Shown here piece after piece: positions 57,373 to 64,000 of a stretch of 64,000 nucleotides of DNA (position 1 is its first letter; each line of letters opens with the position of its first letter). This DNA is from Rana temporaria (taxonomy: Eukaryota > Chordata > Amphibia > Anura > Ranidae). The stretch spans positions 86,516,286 through 86,580,285 of the forward strand of contig NC_053490.1 of the NCBI RefSeq assembly GCF_905171775.1, in the 5' to 3' direction. The notes below the pieces were generated by a model. It was not told where the DNA came from and did not search any database. It was given only the letters and a program-made list of their open reading frames with translations. Both the position numbers and the translations under genes were made by a program.

Positions 57373-57520
57373 TTTGACTCCAGCTTTTCCCTGCAGAATC
57401 GAGCAACACTCTGTAGTTTCCTTACTCTATCTAAAATTTACCAAAAATGAAGTTGAGTGCCACCTGTGCCTAATCCAGTAACCCATCTACAGGTTCCTAG
57501 TCTGGATTTTTGAAGTTTAT

Positions 57521-58273
57521 GGCCCAGATTCTCAAAGGAGATATGACGGCGTATCTCCAGATACGCCGTCGTATCTCGGAGTCTGAGCCGTCGTATCTAT
57601 GCGCCTGATTCTTCGAATCAGTTACGCATAGATTTGTATTAGATCCGACCGGCGTAAGTCTCTTACGCCGTCGGATCTTAACTGCATATTTACACTGGCC
57701 GGTAAGGGCATGTACGCTGATTTACGCCTAGAAATATGTAAATCAGCTAGATACGCGAATTCACGAACGTACGCCCGGCCGACACAGTACAGATACGCCT
57801 TTTACGTTAGGCTTTTCCCGGCGTAAAGTTACCCCTGCTATATGAGGCGTACATGTGGCGTACCAATATTAAGTATGGACGTCGTTCCCGCGTCGAATTT
57901 TGAAAATTTTACGTCGTTTGCGTAAGTCGTCCGTGAATGGGGCTGGACGTAATTTACGTTCACGTCGAAACCAATACGTCCTTGCGGCGTACTTTGGAGC
58001 AATGCACACTGGGATATGTCCACGGACGGGGCATGCGCCGTTCGTAAAAAGCGTCATTTACGTGGGGTCACATAACATTTACATTACACACGCCCACATC
58101 TTCCACATTTGAATTAGGCGGGCTTACGCCGGCCTATTTACGCTACGCCGCCGCAACTTACAGAGCAAGTGCTTTGAGAAAACTGCACTTGCCCGTCTAA
58201 GTTGCGGAGGCGTAACGTAAATCGGATACGTTACGCCCGCTCAAAGATACGCCGCTGTACGTGAATCCGGGCC
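57521..58273. repeat. MITE, GGGCCAGATCC family, copy M9
   Basis: Ends GGCCCAGATTCTC and GTGAATCCGGGCC; TSD TAT at 57518-57520 and 58274-58276. Related to M3. Confidence 0.88.
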
Positions 58274-58276
58274 TAT

Positions 58277-59048
58277 GTGTACAAAGTTTAACTAATTAAT
58301 AATAACTAATAATTCATATAGTAGATGGAAAAACAAAAAAGGTATTTTTAGAGAAGGATCTATTGAATTCACTAACAATTAATTAACATTCTACTTCCTT
58401 TCCATACATGTAGAGTGTGACACTATGGTATGTGTGGTGTGTGTGCCTGCACTCAGCACTACATCATGCTCATTAGCGATGAGTTGATCGTACGAAGGTT
58501 TGGTTTGACTAACATTCGCCAAATGCTATCGAAGTTCCAAACCCCATTGAAATTGCCATTTGTTTAAGCTGAAAGTCAAGGGATTGACAAAGAAAGGGCA
58601 TAGAGGTCTGAGCACTGATCCATACATGTACCAAAGGAAAAACATATTTTTAAAAACTATCGTTCAACGGTGAAAAGCCATTTTACAGCAGATCAAAAAT
58701 ACAAAATTCCTTTAAAAAAACATTCTTGGGGAATGCTTTTAAGCTGCAAGTGGAAATACAGAACATGACTGTAAGAGACAGTGACACCAGATTTTGGCAT
58801 TACATAAATTGCATGTTTGTTGATTTACATTACTTTTACATAATTGCTTGGCTTATGTAGAGAAGCAGCAACCCACTATGCCAAAGATTTGGCAAACAAA
58901 TTTTTTTTTTTGAGTAACAGTAACAATTGAGCATTGGACGTAGCGGAGACAACAACTATTCTAAGATATATCATTTAAAAAGCTAAAGCGACCAAAAATT
59001 CAGGATGCACTTGGCCAAAATCCAAAATGAAGAGTTTTAAAAAATATA
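58277..59048. other. no gene recognised
   Basis: AT-rich; host sequence or old repeat into which the DD37E transposon inserted. Confidence 0.45.
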
Positions 59049-59050
59049 TA

Positions 59051-60613
59051 CAGGGAGTGCAGAATTATTAGGCAAATGAGTATTTTGACCACATCATCCT
59101 CTTTATGCATGTTGTCTTACTCCAAGCTGTATAGGCTCGAAAGCCTACTACCAATTAAGCATATTAGGTAATGTACATCTCTGTAATGAGAAGGGGTGTG
59201 GTCTAATGACATCAACACCCTATATCAGGTGTGCAGAATTATTAGTCAACTTCCTTTCCTTTGGCAAAATGGGTCAAAAGAAGGACTTGACAGGCTCAGA
59301 AAAGTCAAAAATAGTGAGATATCTTGCAGAGGGATGCAGCACTCTTAAAAGTGCAAAGCTTCTGAAGCGTGATCATCGAACAATCAAGCGTTTCATTCAA
59401 AATAGTCAACAGGGTCGCAAGAAGCGTGTGGAAAAACCAAGGCGCAAAATAACTGCCCATGAACTGAGAAAAGTCAAGCATGCAGCTGCCAAGATGCCAC
59501 TTGCCACCAGTTTGGCCATATTTCAGAGCTGCAACATCACTGGAGTGCCCAAAAGCACAAGGTGTGCAATACTCAGAGAAATGGCCAAGGTAAGAAAGGC
59601 TGAAAGACGACCACCACTGAACAAGACACACAAGCTGAAACGTCAAGACTGGGCCAAGAAATATCTCAAGACTGATTTTTCTAAGGTTTTATGGACTGAT
59701 AAAATGAGAGTGAGTCTTGATGGGCCAGATGGATGGGCCCGTGGCTGGATTGGTAAAGGGCAGAGAGCTCCAGTCCGACTCAGACGCCAGCAAGGTGGAG
59801 GTGGAGTACTGGTTTGGGCTGGTATCATCAAAGATGAGCTTGTGGGGCCTTTTCGGGTTGAGGATGGAGTCAAGCTCAACTCCCAGTCCTACTGCCAGTT
59901 TCTGGAAGACACCTTCTTCAAGCAGTGGTACAGGAAGAAGTCTGCATCCTTCAAGAAAAACATGATTTTCATGCAGGACAATGCTCCATCACACGCGTCC
60001 AAGTACTCCACAGCGTGGCTGGCAAGAAAGGGTATAAAAGAAGAAAAACTAATGACATGGCCTCCTTGTTCACCTGATCTGAACCCCATTGAGAACCTGT
60101 GGTCCATCATCAAATGTGAGATTTACAAGGAGGGAAAACAGTACACCTCTCTGAACAGTGTCTGGGAGGCTGCGGTTGCTGCTGCACGCAATGTTGATGG
60201 TGAACAGATCAAAACACTGACAGAATCCATGGATGGCAGGCTTTTGAGTGTCCTTGCAAAGAAAGGTGGCTATATTGGTCACTGATTTGTTTTTGTTTTG
60301 TTTTTGAATGTCAGAAATGTATATTTGTGAATGTTGAGATGTTATATTGGTTTCACTGGTAAAAATAAATAATGGAAATGGGTATATATTTTTTTTTTGT
60401 TAAGTTGCCTAATAATTATGCACAGTAATAGTCACCTGCACACACAGATATCCCCCTAAAATAGCTAAAACTAAAAACAAACTAAAAACTACTTCCAAAA
60501 ATATTCAGCTTTGATATTAATGAGTTTTTAGGGTTCATTGAGAACATGGTTGTTGTTCAATAATAAAATGAATCCTCAAAAATACAACTTGCCTAATAAT
60601 TCTGCACTCCCTG
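59051..60613 (+). mobile_element. Tc1-like DD37E (TRT-type) transposon, apparently complete
   Basis: TA TSD at 59049-59050 and 60614-60615. The first 25 bp, CAGGGAGTGCAGAATTATTA then GGCAA, are a perfect inverted repeat. Each end also has an inner copy of the motif (59231-59250 and 60405-60423), giving an IR/DR arrangement. The single ORF is open. 1563 bp. Confidence 0.95.
59269..60285 (+). CDS. Tc1-like DD37E transposase, intact, 338 aa
   Basis: Cut-and-paste transposase expected to bind the TIRs and cut at TA. I chose the ATG at 59269 (GCAAAATGG, good context; it gives the usual ~340 residues) over one at 59206, which lies before the inner repeat. N-terminal paired-like DNA-binding region: helix-turn-helix 1 at about 8-45 (TGSEKSKIVRYLAEGCSTLK), basic RRK linker at 58-60, helix-turn-helix 2 at about 61-110. 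The catalytic domain has LWTD (D144), a glycine box GGGGVLVWAG (176-185), MQDNAPSH (D237) and SPDLNPIENLW (E275). 37 residues separate D237 and E275, which is the DD37E class. All key residues present and no stop or shift; activity itself cannot be read from sequence. Confidence 0.94.
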   Translation: MGQKKDLTGSEKSKIVRYLAEGCSTLKSAKLLKRDHRTIKRFIQNSQQGRKKRVEKPRRKITAHELRKVKHAAAKMPLATSLAIFQSCNITGVPKSTRCAILREMAKVRKAERRPPLNKTHKLKRQDWAKKYLKTDFSKVLWTDKMRVSLDGPDGWARGWIGKGQRAPVRLRRQQGGGGVLVWAGIIKDELVGPFRVEDGVKLNSQSYCQFLEDTFFKQWYRKKSASFKKNMIFMQDNAPSHASKYSTAWLARKGIKEEKLMTWPPCSPDLNPIENLWSIIKCEIYKEGKQYTSLNSVWEAAVAAARNVDGEQIKTLTESMDGRLLSVLAKKGGYIGH

Positions 60614-60986
60614 TATATACATTTTTTATAAAATTGTATTATATTCAACTTTTTAATTTCATGAATTTAGGTAAATTTGAATTTATTTTCGGCCATGAGT
60701 GACACTTTTTCTTTTTATCAGTAAAATGCTGATAACCCTATTTTCAGTCGATAATTTTCAGCGGCCATTAACAACACCTTTTTTTTTCCTATCGGTGAAA
60801 CACCGATAACCACATTTTCTGATATTACTTTTCAGCAGCTGATATATTGGTGCATGTCTACTATCAAATTAACATATTTCGCCACACAGGGTCAAAACAA
60901 GGTCCAGAGCATAGCTTATTGTGGTCTTCTATTCAGTTTTAGTGCTCCAAATTTTACAACTGAGGATCAGTATGAGGAAACATAAT

Positions 60987-61236
60987 GGGGTTGATTTACT
61001 AAAGGCAAATCAACTCTGCACTACAAGTGCACTTGGAAGTGCAGTATCTGTAAATCTGAGGGGAAGTTCTGAAATGAGGGGAAGCTCTGCTCATTTTATC
61101 ATCCAATCAAGTGCAAGCTAAAATGCTGTCTTTTCTTTTCCTTGCATGTCCCCCTCAGGTCTACAGTGACTGCACTTCCAAGTACACTGCAGTGCTCTTA
61201 TAGTGCAAAGTGGAGTTGCCTTTAGTAAATCACCCC
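60987..61236. repeat. MITE with GGGTTGATTTACTAAAGG inverted repeat, copy 2
   Basis: Left GGGGTTGATTTACTAAAGGC and right CTTTAGTAAATCACCCCC, with CACTACAAGTGCACTTGGA inside; followed by a C-run. Same family as 50229-50530. Confidence 0.75.
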
Positions 61237-61339
61237 CAACCCCCCCCCCCCCCGGTGTCCATTTTTAATGATGATGCGCTGCAATTTAACCAAATCAATA
61301 ACTGCCAACACAGTATTTACCAAGCCCCAAAAATTGAAC

Positions 61340-62300
61340 AATTTCTATATCTGTTAAAGAAAGTTTGTAAAAATTAAGCTGTGTGTATTATTAGAGACAA
61401 AGCACCATAATCCAATATAAAAATTCTTGTGGAGGAGCCTGCCCAAAAATTGCATGTTTTGTGCTACCATCACACAGCTGCAAAAATATTGGGTTTTGTG
61501 TGTGTTAGTGGTACCTGACCACCATAAACCCACAGAAAAATTCCTGCAGAGCACAGGATGGACCCTGCTTTAGCAAATATTCATTGTATCTGCAACTGTT
61601 ACACAGCTGCAAAAAAAAAAAAAAATTGGGGTTTTGGGTGTTGGTGGCATCTGACCACGGTAACCCTATAGAAAAATGTCTGCATTGCACAGCTTTAACA
61701 GACAAAAATGGGGGTTGAGAGTTGGTGGTGCCCAAACACTGTAACTCCACAGAAAAATTCCAATAGCGCACAGTATGGACCAGGGGTCAAGTCCTGGGGA
61801 AAAAAGTGTGGGAACTCCCACCCAAGATCCACTACCCCACCAACAAAAAAAATTATACGCTCATATGCATAATTACTAAACCACAACTTTAAGCAAGTTC
61901 TTTCTAAATCCCACGATAACTCGCGGCAGACCTCCGCAATGTCTCCTGGGAACAATGACAAAGGCTCCCAGGAGACATTGCGGCATCGAGGAAGTGACAG
62001 AATACCCGCACACTACCTGATCAATCAATATACAGGAAGCGGCCAGTAACATAAAGGATTACTAAAGTTCGCCTGTCCCTGACAGTCACTCGAGCTGGGC
62101 ATCGCCGCTTAGTGAAGGATTGGCTCGGGCGGCTCGGCTGCTCTCGGCTGCTCTAGTCCTGCAAAGGGAACTGCGTTCCTGCTGTGAAAAAAGTGCAGGA
62201 ACTCCGTTCCTACGTGTTCCCGCAGGACTTGAGCCCTGGTATGGACTCAGTTTTGGCAAACATTCACTGTATCTTCAACCACTAGCTGAAAGAATATCTG
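61340..62300. repeat. degenerate tandem repeat, ~121-bp unit
   Basis: CACAGCTGCAAAAA recurs at about 61483 and 61604, and AGAAAAATTCC with GCACAG-ATGGACC recurs with it; a shorter unit follows. The array is interrupted by the hAT MITE at 61781. Minus-strand frames (NFSVGLWWSGTTNTH-type) repeat with the unit and are not genes. Confidence 0.7.
61781..62238. repeat. hAT-type MITE, 458 bp
   Basis: Perfect 8-bp TSD GTATGGAC (61773-61780 and 62239-62246). Ends CAGGGGTCAAGTCCTG and CAGGACTTGAGCCCTG. Confidence 0.92.
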
Positions 62301-62508
62301 ACTGTGCGGTTTCTGTCCCCTGCACATATCAGCTGCAGCACTGCATGGCAGGTTGAACAGCCTCTTGAATGCATTAGGTGGATTGGTGGATCAGAGGACG
62401 ACTCAGTAGGGGGAGGCATAGAGGAGTAGGAAGATATGGAGGGGACAGTTCTGGCATCATCACCACCAGCTGTAAGGACAGGGGAGGCTAAACAAGTGGC
62501 TTGGTTAA

Positions 62509-64000
62509 CCCTCCTGGCGGTATTCCCGAGTGTGGCTCGGGGTGAGATTTTCAAGCTACGATCGGTAACCCCGAGCCACACTCGGGCTTGCCTCGCTGGA
62601 TGCAGAAAGAGGTTTTCTTACCTTTTCTCCGCGATCCAGCGATGAATCCCCGCAGTGTACGGCGGCCGGATGTCCGCCCGCTGCTCTGTGTTCCCCTGAT
62701 TCCCTTCCCTGCAAGCGTCGCGATGCAGGGAGCGGAAGGGGGGGGACGGTGCGAAATTCAAATCGTATAAGTAGAAACAAAGTATAACACAGTAAAACAC
62801 ACTGATACTATTGGATTAAAATAAAAAATAAAAATACAGTGACCTTTGATTGCCCCCCCCCCCCAGTGCTTTCCAGTGCCCTGTCTGCAGAATCACTATA
62901 CCAGTGTCTGTATACTGCACAGCAATCATGGCAAAGCGCGCCTTTATTTCAAAATCATTATGCGACCTGCTGCCAAACAGCGATACCGAATCCATTGCGG
63001 AGGAGCTGAGTGACAGCGACGTGTGGGAAAGTTCGTCGTCGGACGCAGAAAGCGATGTGAGTGACGATCCTGCACCTGTGCCCAGCGATGTGCAGACCTG
63101 GTGCGCAATTGATTGCGCTACGGAGCACGTAGCTCCCCCAAGGTTTCCATTCACAGGATCACCTGGGATCACCTGGGATAAAAGTGGACATAGAGGATGA
63201 CAATCCTTTGGAATACCTCCGACTTTTTTTGACGGATGAGGTGATCGACAAATCTATATCAAGCACAGCAAGCTGCTACCCACCAGCTATTTTCAAGGCG
63301 CAGAAAATGGGAGCCTGTGACCAGCGACGATATATGGAAATTCCTTGGCCTCCTAATTTTACAGGGAGTGGTGGGGAAACCACTCCAAAGGTGGTACTGG
63401 ACCACAAATAAATTATTGGCCACACCTTTTTTTGGAACTGTAATGTCCGAATATAGATTTTCATTGATAATGAAATATTTGCACTTTGCAAATAACGAGG
63501 AATTCGATGAACGTTCTCATCCAGCTCCAAAGCTTAAAAAAATGTGGGATATTTACCAAATGATTCTGCAGAACTTCCAGCGGACCTATATACCTGAGAG
63601 GGACATTACCATTGACGAAAGTCTCATGGCCTACAAAGGTAGGCTCAGCTGAATTCAGTTCATTGCGTCTAAGCGCGCTCGCTTTGGAATAAAATCCTTT
63701 ATGCTATGTGAGTCCAGCTCTGGATATATCTGGAATGCAGTACTGTATACTGGCAAAGGGACCAAATTCTCCCCGAGATTCATTGATTATGGAATGGCAA
63801 CCGCTTCAGTCCTTTCATTGATAGAGCCCTTGCTCAACCAGGGCTACTGTATCACTACAGACAATTTCTATACGTCCCCAGAACTATACGAGTTCCTACT
63901 TCTGAATAGGACGGACGCTTATGGGACTGTGAGGCCTAACCGGCGTCACATGCCATCAGCATTTCCAAATAAAAAACTTGGGAAAGGAGAAGTAGCTGCA
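62509..64000 (+). mobile_element. piggyBac transposon, 5' part (continues past window)
   Basis: TTAA at 62505-62508, left end CCCTCCTGGCGGTATTCCCG, then a subterminal hairpin GTGTGGCTCGGGG...CCCCGAGCCACAC. The transposase frame begins at 62928. The right end is beyond the window. Confidence 0.88.
62928..64000 (+). pseudogene. piggyBac transposase (PGBD-like), disrupted and partial
   Basis: The start MAKRAFISKSLCDLLPNSDT leads into an acidic Ser-rich N-terminus ending RFPFTGSPGI. A direct 10-bp duplication (GGGATCACCT, about 63157-63176) then shifts the frame. The next frame reads VDIEDDNPLEYLRLFLTDEV. A second shift near 63275-63305 leads to WEPVTSDDIWKFLGLLILQG, and then DITIDESLMAYKGRLS (first catalytic Asp). 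TGA at 63650-63652 stops there, probably replacing a Trp codon. It continues RARFGIKSFMLCESSSGYIW and ITTDNFYTSPELYEFLL (second catalytic Asp). The third Asp and the Cys-rich C-terminus lie beyond the window. The protein is not expressible as it stands. Confidence 0.9.

Noticed and set aside
59206..59268. Upstream ATG for the DD37E transposase
   Set aside because: It would translate through the inner terminal repeat; the ATG at 59269 gives the usual length and has better context.

Overview
The window reads as nuclear DNA of an anuran amphibian, probably a ranid-type frog with a large genome. The only host gene I can support is the 3' end of lnx2 (+ strand): three exons coding for the end of PDZ3 and all of PDZ4, with textbook splice sites and the expected C-terminus. 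Its introns, its probable 3' UTR and all sequence beyond are packed with transposable elements. The mix of Tc1/mariner, hAT, piggyBac/TTAA elements, Penelope-like elements (PLEs), L1-like LINEs and dense MITE families is typical of frogs.

Layout. 1-18000: lnx2 exons at 1022-1250, 10898-11056 and 13026-13161; introns carry a SPIN-like hAT MITE, two decayed Tc1 copies, a PLE reverse transcriptase split by a MITE, and several TAA-flanked MITEs; a probable 3' UTR runs to a poly(A) signal near 17990. 18000-26800: MITE cluster, antisense 5'-truncated L1, a piggyBac-type MITE, and an old LINE-like repeat broken by two MITEs. 26823-33369: a full-length L1-like element with a 14-bp target-site duplication (TSD), intact ORF1 and a decayed ORF2. 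33500-46000: MITE within MITE, Tc1 with a nested hAT MITE, a 3.2-kb hAT-like composite with minisatellites, and a Tc1 with ~210-bp inverted repeats. 46100-48250: antisense PLE with RT and a GIY-YIG-like remnant, split by a C-rich hAT-like element. 48400-58300: minisatellites, four more copies of the GGGCCAGATCC MITE family, a fold-back Tc1, and a stack of nested PLE-like insertions. 59051-60613: an apparently intact DD37E Tc1-like transposon. 62509-64000: a broken piggyBac transposon running off the window.

The most interesting signal is a recurrent small motif in at least seven places that resembles a minimal type I hammerhead ribozyme: a CTGANGA-like half, a short stem, then GAAA(C/T)-NN-(G/A)T-H. 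It sits near the 5' edge of short insertions that carry their own 13-15 bp TSDs, and three longer ones have large inverted arms. I interpret these as PLE pLTR- or retrozyme-like units; PLE hammerheads are known in animals, but the short TSD-bounded and arm-bearing forms here deserve a check.

The genes do not form a pathway. The host gene has simply accumulated transposons, and the nesting gives a relative chronology. Coordinates marked 'about' in the entries are approximate.
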